Source of the DNA: Echinicola soli
GTDB lineage: Bacteria; Bacteroidota; Bacteroidia; Cytophagales; Cyclobacteriaceae
DNA length: 64,000 nucleotides
Direction of reading: 5' to 3'
NCBI RefSeq assembly: GCF_006575665.1
Contig: NZ_CP041253.1
Coordinates: 1,741,501-1,805,500, forward strand
Shown here in pieces: positions 16,690 through 25,276 of this stretch. The notes beneath the pieces are model-generated. The model made no database searches and was not told where the DNA came from. It saw only the letters and a program-made list of their open reading frames with translations. The translations under genes and the position numbers were made by a program. Within the stretch, counting starts at the first letter, position 1. Every line of letters begins with the position of its first letter.

Positions 16690-19629
16690 ATGAAAGTTTC
16701 TCCGGACAAGTCTTTTGAAATTATATATTCTCTTTTTAGTCATGAATATTTAGGAATCCTTTTTGAATCCTTCGTAATTCAGCATGATGAGAAAGGTAGG
16801 CTATCGTTTGCCTATCAAAATATAGCTACCCAAAATGCCAAGGAATTTGCTTCAGGGCTGGATAGTAATGATTATGAACTGATCGAATTGATGGACAGCA
16901 TGCAGCATGATGCTATTGTAAAGAAATTCAATAGCAAAAAGCTAAAGCCAAAGGAGTTTCTCAGGAAAGTCTTTGAGACCAATAGTGAGACTACTGCCAA
17001 CAGGGAGATTCGTCGATTGATCGAGATCAGGCTTGAGGGAATCAGGGCAAAGATACTGGAGCGGATAATAGGTAAGCGGCTTTTTGAAATGGGAAATGAC
17101 GGCAATCCGATCTGGAAGGAAATCAATGTGATGAAAGAAAAGGCCTCGGTGCTGTTTCATTTTCGTAGAAACGAGGAGAATACGCATTATTTTCCTACGA
17201 TCAAACATGATGGAGAAAAGTTGGATTGGCAATATAAAGGAGGTTATCTTCTTTGCGAAGAACCCGCCTGGCTGGTAGTAAACGGTAATTTGTATAATTT
17301 CGAAAAAGGCGTGGACGGCAAAAAACTGAAGCCTTTTTTGAACAAGAAATTTATCGTCATTCCAAAAAATGTGGAACAATCATACTACGAAAAGTTTATC
17401 ACACAGTTGGTGGCTTCTTTTGATGTCTATGCCAAAGGTTTCGATATCAAAGTGCAGCGGAGCAATCCTGAAGCCCTTTTGAGCTTGAGTGATTTGCCGG
17501 GAAATGGAAATGGAACCGATTTATTTGGCAATGCCCAAGCGGAAGAGGGAGAGGATAAGATTGTTTTTGACCTGCGCTTTCAGTATGGGGACTATTCCTT
17601 TCGTTCAGAAGAAAAAAAATCCAATAATGTGGAGTTGGAACAACAAGGTGACAATTACATTTTCCACAAAGTCATCCGGGACCTGGAAAAGGAAAAATCT
17701 TACGGGGACTACTTAAAGGGCCTTGGCCTGCCCGTCCGTACTTCCCGTTTTTCGCTTGGCAAATCAAAGGCCTTTGATTGGTTAAATTCAAATAGGGAGG
17801 CACTAGAGGATATGGGGGTGAAGGTCCTCCAAAGTCAAAGCTCAAAAGGTAAGAAGTATTTCATTGGTAATGCATCCATTAAGGTGGATATAAAAGAAAA
17901 TATCGACTGGTTTGACGTGGATGCCATCATTAGTTTTGGTGCTTATGATGTGCCTTTTGCGCAAATCAGAAAGTTATTAGTAAAGGGTAAATCGGAATTT
18001 GAATTGCCCAATGGGGAAATAGCGGTCATTCCAGATAGTTGGTTTGTTAACTATTCGGAGATTTTTTCCTTCCTCGAAGCAGGAGAACAAAAGGATGAAA
18101 AGATGATGCTTAAAAAACATCATATAGCCTTGGCCCAGGAACTCCAAAAAGGAAATCTCATTCACCTTACCTTGAGCAGGAAACTCGAAAAGCTGAAGGA
18201 CTTTTCTGAAATGGAGTCTTATGAGCTTCCAGATACCTTCAGGGGGACACTTCGCCCATATCAGAAGGCTGGCTATGACTGGCTACGGTTTTTGAATGAA
18301 TATAATTTTGGGGGATGTTTGGCCGATGATATGGGGCTTGGTAAGACTGTCCAAACATTGGCGATGTTGGCCTATGAAAAGAAAAGAACGGAAGGCGCAA
18401 CCTCACTGCTGGTCATGCCTACTTCGCTTATCTATAACTGGGAAGTGGAAGCACGCAAGTTTACACCTGATCTGAAGGTCTTGGTATATACGGGATCACA
18501 ACGGATCAAAGATAGCAGCAGGTTTTCGAAATATGATTTGGTGTTGACCTCCTACGGAATCACTCGGTTGGATGTGGATATTCTGAAGGACTTTTTCTTC
18601 AATTATATTATCTTGGATGAATCCCAAGCTATCAAAAACCCTAATAGCATTATCTCCAAGGCTGTCAACCAGCTGGTGTGCAGGCATCGATTGATCCTTA
18701 CGGGTACACCGGTGGAAAATGGCACAATGGACCTTTGGTCGCAGATGAATTTCATTAATCAAGGGCTATTGGGTACACAGGGTATGTTCAAAAAGCAGTT
18801 CCTGCAGCCCATTGAAAAGAAAAATGACATGGACAAGGCCTCCAAGCTTCACGCCATGATCAAGCCTTTTGTCCTGCGAAGGCTGAAGACCCAAGTGGCG
18901 ACCGACCTCCCTGAAAAAGTAGTGAATATAAAATATTCCAATATGACTGCTGAGCAAGAGAAAGCTTATGAGGAAGTGAAGAGCTACTATCGTGAGAAGA
19001 TTGTAAAGGAGATGAGTATTCCGGGCATGAAGCGCCAGGCTTTTACGCTCCTGAGAGGGTTGACTCAGCTCCGGCAGATTGCCAATCACCCAAGATTGAC
19101 CGATACTACCTACACGGGGGATTCAGGCAAACTGGAAGATATTGTGCATATGCTGGATTCTACCGCAAGAGAGGGACATAAGGTGTTGGTATTTAGTCAA
19201 TTTGTGAAGCATCTGGCTATCGTAAAAGAGCATTTGGACGAAAGTGGTATTGCCTACTCATATTTAGATGGAACGACTAAAGACCGTCAAGCGCAGGTGA
19301 AGGAATTTCAGGAGGATGATAAGGTGAAAATTTTTCTTATTTCCCTCAAGGCAGGAGGCGTAGGCCTCAATCTGACCAAGGCAGAATATGTTTTCTTGCT
19401 AGACCCATGGTGGAATCCTGCGGTAGAAGCACAGGCGATCGATAGGGCGCACCGAATTGGACAGGAGAATAAGGTGATGATTTACAAGTTCATAACACAT
19501 AATACCGTGGAAGAGAAAATCATGGCCCTTCAGGAACGTAAAATGGCCCTAGCCGATGAACTTATCAGTACTGAGGAAAGCTTCATGAAGAGCTTGGAGA
19601 AAGAGGATATTGAGGCCCTGCTGGCATAG
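16690..19629 (+). CDS. SNF2-family DEAD/DEAH-box helicase (bacterial SNF2/RapA-like)
   Basis: 979 residues. The N-terminal half (about 1-500) is the bacterial SNF2-associated region. The SF2 core follows: motif I MGLGKT near residue 547, motif II DESQ near 642 (LDESQAIKNP), motif III LTGTPVEN near 672, then the helicase C domain with motif V GGVGLNLTKAEYV and motif VI QAIDRAHRIGQ near 920. Such proteins are ATP-driven DNA translocases that remodel protein-DNA complexes, for example recycling RNA polymerase. No methylase, nuclease or other phage-defence partner is next to it, so a housekeeping role is more likely than defence. Confidence 0.92.
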   Translation: MKVSPDKSFEIIYSLFSHEYLGILFESFVIQHDEKGRLSFAYQNIATQNAKEFASGLDSNDYELIELMDSMQHDAIVKKFNSKKLKPKEFLRKVFETNSETTANREIRRLIEIRLEGIRAKILERIIGKRLFEMGNDGNPIWKEINVMKEKASVLFHFRRNEENTHYFPTIKHDGEKLDWQYKGGYLLCEEPAWLVVNGNLYNFEKGVDGKKLKPFLNKKFIVIPKNVEQSYYEKFITQLVASFDVYAKGFDIKVQRSNPEALLSLSDLPGNGNGTDLFGNAQAEEGEDKIVFDLRFQYGDYSFRSEEKKSNNVELEQQGDNYIFHKVIRDLEKEKSYGDYLKGLGLPVRTSRFSLGKSKAFDWLNSNREALEDMGVKVLQSQSSKGKKYFIGNASIKVDIKENIDWFDVDAIISFGAYDVPFAQIRKLLVKGKSEFELPNGEIAVIPDSWFVNYSEIFSFLEAGEQKDEKMMLKKHHIALAQELQKGNLIHLTLSRKLEKLKDFSEMESYELPDTFRGTLRPYQKAGYDWLRFLNEYNFGGCLADDMGLGKTVQTLAMLAYEKKRTEGATSLLVMPTSLIYNWEVEARKFTPDLKVLVYTGSQRIKDSSRFSKYDLVLTSYGITRLDVDILKDFFFNYIILDESQAIKNPNSIISKAVNQLVCRHRLILTGTPVENGTMDLWSQMNFINQGLLGTQGMFKKQFLQPIEKKNDMDKASKLHAMIKPFVLRRLKTQVATDLPEKVVNIKYSNMTAEQEKAYEEVKSYYREKIVKEMSIPGMKRQAFTLLRGLTQLRQIANHPRLTDTTYTGDSGKLEDIVHMLDSTAREGHKVLVFSQFVKHLAIVKEHLDESGIAYSYLDGTTKDRQAQVKEFQEDDKVKIFLISLKAGGVGLNLTKAEYVFLLDPWWNPAVEAQAIDRAHRIGQENKVMIYKFITHNTVEEKIMALQERKMALADELISTEESFMKSLEKEDIEALLA

Positions 19630-19956
19630 GGGATTTAAGTAGTAAGTGGCTGGTATCTAGACGTAAGTATTGAGATGTGAGACTTGAGACATGAGTATTG
19701 AGACAACATTGTACCGAGGGCTGTGCCCCGGTACGGTTAGCATGGAGCTTGTTCTGACCATTGTAGGTAGACGGTATTTTAAGTCGAGTTTAGGTTAATA
19801 GCATTGTCCCCTACCTGAATGAAGGAGCGAAGATAGCAGAGATGAAATAAAGATATTTTACCATGGCAAAAGCAATATTTTTCAGTTAACTAAATATCTT
19901 AGTGGCTTGGAAACTTGATAACCCACTAAATATCAATCAGAAATTTTTAACGTATT
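19630..19956. other. Intergenic region with simple repeats and a hairpin
   Basis: 327 bp. 19667-19704 is built from TGAGACTTGAGACATGAG units, related to sequence near 4550-4570 and 56029-56040. 19711-19734 is a hairpin (GTACC, GGG / CCC, GGTAC) that could end the SNF2 transcript although it lacks a T run. GGTATTTTAAGTCGAGTTTA (19772-19791) resembles the flank of the palindromic module in copies B and C. Confidence 0.4.
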
Positions 19957-20811
19957 ATGGAGTCCGCAATATTAATCATCCAGTGTAAGGATCAGAAAGG
20001 TATCGTAGCTGCGGTGTCGCAGTTTTTATATTTTCATAATGGCAATGTTCAAGAAGTAGATCAGTACATTGATAGTGAAACAGGCGATTTTTTTATGCGC
20101 GCCAAATGGGAACTAAAGAGTTTTGCCATTCAGAAAGACCACATCCAGCGGGTGTTTTCAGAGACTGTTGGAGATAAGTTTGAGATGAACTTCACCTTAC
20201 ACTTTAATGACCCTAAACCCAGAATGGCCATTTTTGTGTCAAAGCTTTCCCACTGCTTATTTGATATTGTGTCGCGGTATTATTCGGGCCAGTTTGATGT
20301 AGAAATACCGCTGGTCATTTCAAATCACGACAGCTTAAAACCCGTAGTGGAAGCATTTGATATTCCTTTTTACCATCTGCCTATTACCAAGGAGAACAAG
20401 CAAGCCCAAGAAGAAAAGCAGTTACAGTTACTGAAGGAGTACAACGTGGATTTTATCGTCTTAGCGAGGTACATGCAGATTTTGAGTCCTGCCTTTATTG
20501 CTTCTTATCCTCATAATATTATTAATATTCATCATTCCTTTTTACCGGCATTTGTGGGGGCAAAGCCATACCATGCTGCCCACAAAAGGGGTGTAAAGAT
20601 TATCGGTGCGACGGGTCATTATGTGACTGAAGAGCTGGATGCAGGCCCAATCATCGAGCAGGATATCGCCAGGGTAAAACACCACAACACCATCGAAGAA
20701 CTGGTGCAGATCGGCCAAGATGTCGAAAAGGTCGTACTCTCCAAAGCGATTAAATATCACTTGACCAAAAAAGTCATGGTCATGGGGAATAAAACAGTTA
20801 TTTTCAATTAA
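19957..20811 (+). CDS. purU: Formyltetrahydrofolate deformylase
   Basis: Hydrolyses 10-formyl-tetrahydrofolate to formate and tetrahydrofolate, balancing one-carbon pools and feeding PurT. 284 residues: N-terminal ACT domain (about 5-85, ILIIQCKDQKGIVAAVSQFL), then a formyltransferase-fold catalytic domain. The catalytic Asn-His pair sits in INIHHSFLPAF near residue 190 and the Asp in EELDAGPIIEQD near 228. Single-gene unit ending in a hairpin. Confidence 0.95.
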   Translation: MESAILIIQCKDQKGIVAAVSQFLYFHNGNVQEVDQYIDSETGDFFMRAKWELKSFAIQKDHIQRVFSETVGDKFEMNFTLHFNDPKPRMAIFVSKLSHCLFDIVSRYYSGQFDVEIPLVISNHDSLKPVVEAFDIPFYHLPITKENKQAQEEKQLQLLKEYNVDFIVLARYMQILSPAFIASYPHNIINIHHSFLPAFVGAKPYHAAHKRGVKIIGATGHYVTEELDAGPIIEQDIARVKHHNTIEELVQIGQDVEKVVLSKAIKYHLTKKVMVMGNKTVIFN

Positions 20812-20851
20812 CCTTTGACCCTTGATCAGGAAGGAGATAGGTGGCTCCAGG

Positions 20852-20888
20852 AGAAAAGCTGTCAACGTCTAAGTCAACAGCTTTTCGA
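20852..20888. terminator. Hairpin between convergent purU and META lipoprotein genes
   Basis: AAAAGCTGT pairs with ACAGCTTTT around a 14-nt loop, with A and T runs on both sides suiting termination in both directions. Confidence 0.7.
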
Positions 20889-20934
20889 GTAAATGAGCGT
20901 TGTGTTGTGGTTTATATCCCGAAATGAGGTTATA

Positions 20935-21339
20935 CTAATTTGCCTGCTCAAATTCCACGGTGATGTTTCCATCAGCATCGTAAAATACCATCCTGTTGGC
21001 AGTGGTGGTATATTTTTTACTCATTTCCAAGGAACTTAGGTAGGCTGTCTGAACAGTTTTTCCATCACAATTTTTAGAGTCGGTGTAGAGCGTGGAAAAT
21101 TTGATTTTTTCAGAATTATAAACTGCTTTTCCACGGAATTCATCACATGGAGCCTGACCGTTGACTTTCTGTTCTTTGTCAAAATTCAAGGTAAGGTTAG
21201 CTAATTGTTCCTGTGTGGCAGGAGCGCCGTTGATGGATCTGACTTTCCAAGTGTACTGGCCAATATCATCGGATCCACCACAAGAAAACAAAGCTAATGA
21301 AAGTAAACCAGCGCAGACTAGCGTTTTGAATAAGTTCAT
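20935..21339 (-). CDS. META-domain-like lipoprotein
   Basis: 134 residues. Lipoprotein signal ending LALFSC with lipidated Cys20. The mature part resembles META/HslJ domains: a tryptophan strand (YTWKVRSINGAP), a TLNFD strand, then CDEFRGKAVYNSEKIKFS in place of the usual CNxFxGxY. Such domains occur in heat-shock or stress-related surface lipoproteins; function is not established. Two cysteines (Cys of APCDEF and of KNCDGK) could pair. The assignment is by pattern, so moderate confidence. Confidence 0.65.
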   Translation of the reverse strand: MNLFKTLVCAGLLSLALFSCGGSDDIGQYTWKVRSINGAPATQEQLANLTLNFDKEQKVNGQAPCDEFRGKAVYNSEKIKFSTLYTDSKNCDGKTVQTAYLSSLEMSKKYTTTANRMVFYDADGNITVEFEQAN

Positions 21340-21559
21340 TTTTTAATAGATTTTTATGATTAGGAAAAGATTAATATCTCTATTATAATTATTATATTCT
21401 CAATTAACTGAATAGATTAATGGGAAAAGTACAATAAAATCAGAGATTCAATGTGGTTAAGACCACAAATACCATACTTAAAAGCTTGCTTATGACAATT
21501 ATTCATGTTAAAAAATGATAAAAAAGCACCATTAATATAAGTTGATAGCCCTACCTTAT

Positions 21560-22714
21560 TTAATAAACAATCTTACGGGGGATGTCATGGGGCAGTCTTG
21601 TCAGCAGTTCATAATTGACTTGCTGAGTGGTTTCGCTAAATGACGCTACGGTGATTTCATTGCTTTTCTGTTTTCCGATGATGACGACTTCATCACCTTT
21701 TTTGACATCTTTTAGGTCGGTGATGTCTACAGAGATGGAGTTCATGGTAACGGTGCCGACTACAGATACCATTTTACCTTGGATGAGCACTTTCCCCAAA
21801 TTGCTGAGCATTCTACTAAATCCGTGGCAATAACCAATCGGAATTAAGGCGATTTTCATTTTACGGTGTGCCATAAATGTGGTGCCATACCCTACAAAAT
21901 CCCCCATGCCCACTTCCTTGATGCTCATGATGGAGCTTTTCCAGCTGATAAGCCTTTTGAGCGGATTTTTCCTGTTGGCGGCGAGCTGTTTGAATTTGCT
22001 CATATAGGTTTCCTGACTAGGCCAAAAACCGTACTGCAAAATCCCGATCCTGACCATGTCCATGATGGTTTCGGGATAGCTTAAGGATGCGGCAGAGCAC
22101 GCTGTATGGTAGGTGCCGAATTTGATCCCATGGCTGTCAAACCAGCTTTTAAAGTTTCGGTATTGTTTGATTTGGTTTTGGACGCGGATGTAGTTGGCGA
22201 TGCTTTCTGCTCCCGCATAGTGCGTGCATAGTCCAGACAGTTCCAAGTGGATACCGTGTTCATAAATGATGTCCGTGAGAAATTCCTTTTCGTTCCATTC
22301 AAATCCTGTCCGGTGAAACCCTGTTTCTACTTCCACGTGGATTTTGGCAGGGATTTTGACTTTTCGAGCGGTTTTGATAGCGGCCATCAGCCGGTCAAAT
22401 TCAAAAACAAAAAAGCTGATCCCTTTCTTGATGATCCATTCCAAATCATGGTTGTCCACCATGCCCATGATCATGATATTGCTGTCCTTTTGGCGAACAT
22501 TGTGCACACGCATGGCCTCATCTGTACTGAAGGCACTGAAGTGACGGATCCCTACATCTTCTGCGATTTTAACGATGTTTTCAATGCCGTGTCCATAGGC
22601 ATTTCCTTTGATGACGGCTGAGATGATGGTGTCATCACCCACTTGGCTTCTGATGAATTTTATGTTTCTGCGATAGGCAGATTTACTGATTTCTATGCGT
22701 GAAGTGTGCCTCAT
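21560..22714 (-). CDS. alr: Alanine racemase
   Basis: PLP-dependent interconversion of L- and D-alanine, supplying D-Ala for peptidoglycan. 384 residues. The PLP lysine is Lys36 in AVIKGNAYGHG. The second catalytic Tyr lies in the FVGYGTTFMA block, which aligns with the family VGYG segment, and the C-terminal domain carries VTMNSISVDITD. The family usually has VKANAYGHG, so KG for KA is a mild variant. It lies 29 nt downstream of the M20 amidohydrolase on the same strand, probably co-transcribed. Confidence 0.95.
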   Translation of the reverse strand: MRHTSRIEISKSAYRRNIKFIRSQVGDDTIISAVIKGNAYGHGIENIVKIAEDVGIRHFSAFSTDEAMRVHNVRQKDSNIMIMGMVDNHDLEWIIKKGISFFVFEFDRLMAAIKTARKVKIPAKIHVEVETGFHRTGFEWNEKEFLTDIIYEHGIHLELSGLCTHYAGAESIANYIRVQNQIKQYRNFKSWFDSHGIKFGTYHTACSAASLSYPETIMDMVRIGILQYGFWPSQETYMSKFKQLAANRKNPLKRLISWKSSIMSIKEVGMGDFVGYGTTFMAHRKMKIALIPIGYCHGFSRMLSNLGKVLIQGKMVSVVGTVTMNSISVDITDLKDVKKGDEVVIIGKQKSNEITVASFSETTQQVNYELLTRLPHDIPRKIVY

Positions 22715-22743
22715 GTTTTGGGTGATTAACCAAGATTTTAGAT

Positions 22744-23877
22744 TTATCGGTTGATTTGATGGATGATTTGGCCGAAAATGGCGACTCCTGTCGCAATAAT
22801 AGTATCAGGGAAGTCAAAGTTACTGTTGTGTAACTGTGGCTGAGACTTGCCGCTCCCCAATCCAAAGAACATGGTGGGGGAATCGATGGAAAACTGACCA
22901 AAATCTTCTGACCACCTGAAAGGGTTACGAATGTGTTTTGTCTTGAGATTTAACTTTTTAGCTGCTTGGTTGACATGTTCCCAAGCCAAATCGTCATTGA
23001 CTGTGCTGGCAAAGCTCTCCGTGTAGGAAATGTCAATTCCCAAATGGTGGGATTTGGCAATCACTGCTACTAGTTCCCCAGCAAACCTGGTAAGCTGCTC
23101 CATGGTTTTATCGTCATAAGTGCGCAGTGTGGCACGTATAGTGGCTTCTCCAGGAGTAGTGCCGAAAGCAATTTCGCCAAGCACAGCATTGATCACAGTG
23201 ATCAGGCTGAAGCCATTCATGCTTTCGGGAAGCGCTTGGAGTCCAGCGATGATTTTGGCCATGGCAATGGCCGGACTATTGCCGTTTTCGGGGTGGGCAG
23301 CGTGAGAGGTTTTTCCTTTAAGGTGGATGACCATGCCTTTGGAGGCTGCCGCAAAAGCGCCTTTCTTAAGGACAATCTCGTTTTTTGGATAGCCCGGAAG
23401 ATTATGAAGGGCAAAGGCAAAATCAGGTTTTATCTTTGGGAATCGCTTATCCTTGATAACTTTTTCGGCACCTTCACCAGTCTCTTCGGCCGGTTGGTAG
23501 AGTAGGATCACGCGGCCTTTAGAAATGGGATTTTCAGCAAGGGTCATTCCAACACCTGCCACAATGGCCATATGCCCATCATGCCCACAGGTGTGGGATT
23601 TCCCTTCCACTATACTTTTATGCTTGGCAGTGCTCTCTTCTGAAATGGGAAGGCCATCCAGTTCACAGCGGATCATGGTGGTTGGGCCTTTTCCTTTCCC
23701 TTCATAGATAAAAGCCAGCCCATTGCCCCCAATTTTATCGATGACTTTATCAGGCTTTAGCGGCTCAAAAAAATCCTTGATTCGATGAGCTGTAGCGGCT
23801 TCATCATTGGAGAGGTCAGGGTGCTGGTGGATATCCTTTCGAAGTTTGATAAGGGTATTGATGTCTTCTTTTTTCAT
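22744..23877 (-). CDS. M20D-type amidohydrolase (amino acid/peptide deacylase)
   Basis: 377 residues from the ATG at 23877 (MKKEDINTLIKLRKDIHQHPDLS). An in-frame TTG at 23931 would add 18 polar residues and is less likely. Metal and catalytic motifs: CELDGLPI, HTCGHDGHMA, PAEETGEGAE and the ALHNLPGYP block, all typical of hippurate hydrolase/IAA-amino-acid hydrolase relatives. It removes acyl groups from amino acids or short peptides; the exact substrate is unknown. It is upstream of alr, suggesting amino-acid or cell-wall-related metabolism. Confidence 0.9.
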   Translation of the reverse strand: MKKEDINTLIKLRKDIHQHPDLSNDEAATAHRIKDFFEPLKPDKVIDKIGGNGLAFIYEGKGKGPTTMIRCELDGLPISEESTAKHKSIVEGKSHTCGHDGHMAIVAGVGMTLAENPISKGRVILLYQPAEETGEGAEKVIKDKRFPKIKPDFAFALHNLPGYPKNEIVLKKGAFAAASKGMVIHLKGKTSHAAHPENGNSPAIAMAKIIAGLQALPESMNGFSLITVINAVLGEIAFGTTPGEATIRATLRTYDDKTMEQLTRFAGELVAVIAKSHHLGIDISYTESFASTVNDDLAWEHVNQAAKKLNLKTKHIRNPFRWSEDFGQFSIDSPTMFFGLGSGKSQPQLHNSNFDFPDTIIATGVAIFGQIIHQINR

Positions 23878-24103
23878 ATCTGGAAAAGTTGCTGAAAGAT
23901 TCAAATTAGAATTTTCTGGCCGATTCTTCAAGTAATCAGCTGGTTTAGATGTTAGTATCTATTATTTATAAGCAAAAAGCCTTCCTGATTTTTTTTGACT
24001 CGTATTCAATTAGTTAATGGAAAGGTTTGAAAAATAATTTTTTTGGCCGAACTTATTTACCAGTAATATTGCTTGACTATTTTATCCTAAACTATATTAA
24101 CCT

Positions 24104-24280
24104 ATGACTGCAGAACAAAAACAAGCCTTGACTGAAGAAATCGAAAAACTCCAAGGATCATTGACAGGAGATATGTTTCAGGATATGGAGATTCGGGACA
24201 AGATCCATAATCTGGAGATGCAGCTTAAAGGCACCAAACCAATGGACAGCCATTTTGATTGTATTGGTTGTGGGAGCTGA
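24104..24280 (+). CDS. Small protein of 58 residues with a CxxC tail, function unknown
   Basis: Opens MTAEQKQALTEEIEKLQGSL, continues as a charged, helical, probably coiled-coil stretch with MFQDMEIRDKIHNLEMQLKG, and ends DCIGCGS with two cysteines three apart. The codons look like real coding sequence, an AT-rich leader precedes the ATG and a hairpin with a T run follows 34 nt after the stop. I recognise it only as the kind of short hypothetical conserved in Bacteroidota. The CxxC could bind a metal or act in redox, but two cysteines alone would need a dimer for zinc. It stands alone and is divergent from the M20 gene. Confidence 0.7.
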   Translation: MTAEQKQALTEEIEKLQGSLTGDMFQDMEIRDKIHNLEMQLKGTKPMDSHFDCIGCGS

Positions 24281-24313
24281 TATACCATAGCGTAATAGGC
24301 CTACAGAAAGCCG

Positions 24314-24347
24314 GAAAGGATTAGCCTCTCCGGTTTTTCTTTTTTGT
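24314..24347 (+). terminator. Terminator of the 58-residue protein gene
   Basis: CCGG and AGG pair with CCT and CCGG, then TTTTTCTTTTTT. It lies 34 nt beyond the stop codon at 24280. Confidence 0.7.
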
Positions 24348-24682
24348 GGGGAGTGATGAAGCAACAGCCGTGGCTAAATGTATAAACCTGGTTAAAGTAT
24401 TGAAGTACCGATAGCCGATTAGAAGAAATTTCTCTGTGGTGTCCTATGTTTCTTCTATGTGGTTATCCTCAATTCATTTTCCAGAGAATTTAGTGGATGG
24501 CATTGAGTTAATAACTCAATGCTCGTGGTTCCGCAGCACAGCTGTCGGAACAACAAGATTTTTTAGAGAATCCTTGGTGTCTTGGAGCCTTCGTGGCGGT
24601 ATGAATAATGATTGGAAACCTTACCTTTCCCTCAGAAATATTTAAGGTAAAGGAAAAATTTGGTTCTCTTTTTTATGAACTA
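24348..24682. other. Intergenic spacer with a perfect palindrome
   Basis: No gene seen. 24502-24520 is a perfect palindrome ATTGAGTTA-A-TAACTCAAT. The surrounding text (CTCGTGGTTCCGCAGC, TTGGAGCCTTCGTGGCGG) looks like decayed intergenic repeat rather than coding sequence. Confidence 0.35.
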
Positions 24683-24703
24683 ACAAAACCTTTTGTATAT
24701 TTG
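24683..24703 (+). promoter_or_regulatory. Promoter and possible operator of the GbsR/efflux operon
   Basis: TATATTTG at 24696-24703 is a perfect -7 box 35 nt before the regulator's ATG. Directly overlapping its 5' end is the inverted repeat ACAAAA-CC-TTTTGT (24683-24696). A regulator bound there would block the promoter, so autorepression is a reasonable inference. Confidence 0.5.
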
Positions 24704-24737
24704 CATCGTTAAGTCGTTACAGACAAGAGGAAGAAAT

Positions 24738-25202
24738 ATGAAGTTATCATCTGAACAACAAGAAATTATAGAACGAATCGGAGTCTTTTTCGAGCGAAAA
24801 GGGCATCAGCCGATTTTGGGTAGGATCATGGGGTTGTTATTGGTGCTGGATGAGGCTGAGGCGACATTTGATGAAATCCAGGAATACCTTTCTGTGAGTA
24901 AAAGTGCCGTCAGCAATGCACTAACACTGCTCCAAACCCAAAACAAGGTGGAATATACCACTAAACCGGGTGAAAGAAAGCGGTATTTTCGACTAAAAGT
25001 AAGGAACTGGAGAAAGGACATGCAAGAAGATATGCAGGGTATTTTCAGGATCAATATGCTGCTAAAGGATGTGATGGCGATGCGTTCTCAAAAGAACATG
25101 GAATTTAATACGTGTATCGAGGATTTTCAGCAGTTTATCGAATTTATGCAGGAGGAAATGCCAAAATTGATAGAAAGATATGATCGGCTGCATAACAGCT
25201 GA
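24738..25202 (+). CDS. GbsR/MarR family transcriptional regulator
   Basis: 154 residues from ATG 24738; a longer in-frame start at 24693 would run through the promoter box. Winged-helix core: EIQEYLSVSKSAVSNALTLLQTQNKVEYTTKPGERKRYFRL, with the recognition helix around SKSAVSNAL and the wing after it. The N-terminal ERIGVFFERKGHQPILGRIMGLLLV is the GbsR-type dimerisation helix. It is the first gene of a co-directional set with TolC, membrane-fusion and RND genes, the classic layout of a local efflux-pump regulator. Confidence 0.9.
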   Translation: MKLSSEQQEIIERIGVFFERKGHQPILGRIMGLLLVLDEAEATFDEIQEYLSVSKSAVSNALTLLQTQNKVEYTTKPGERKRYFRLKVRNWRKDMQEDMQGIFRINMLLKDVMAMRSQKNMEFNTCIEDFQQFIEFMQEEMPKLIERYDRLHNS

Positions 25203-25209
25203 TATATTT

Positions 25210-25242
25210 TTTGTTCGTAGAGTTCTTTTTTTACAGAACAAA
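25210..25242. promoter_or_regulatory. Inverted repeat between regulator and tolC gene
   Basis: TTTGTTC (25210-25216) and GAACAAA (25236-25242) flank a T-rich 19-nt stretch. It could be a second operator or an RNA hairpin just before the TolC-type gene. Confidence 0.35.
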
Positions 25243-25276
25243 GTAATTAATAAGAAATTAACTATAATTTATTAAA

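Noticed and set aside
16690..19629. SNF2 helicase as part of a phage-defence island
   Set aside because: Neighbours are an unknown secreted protein and purU; no nuclease, methylase or defence gene is adjacent.
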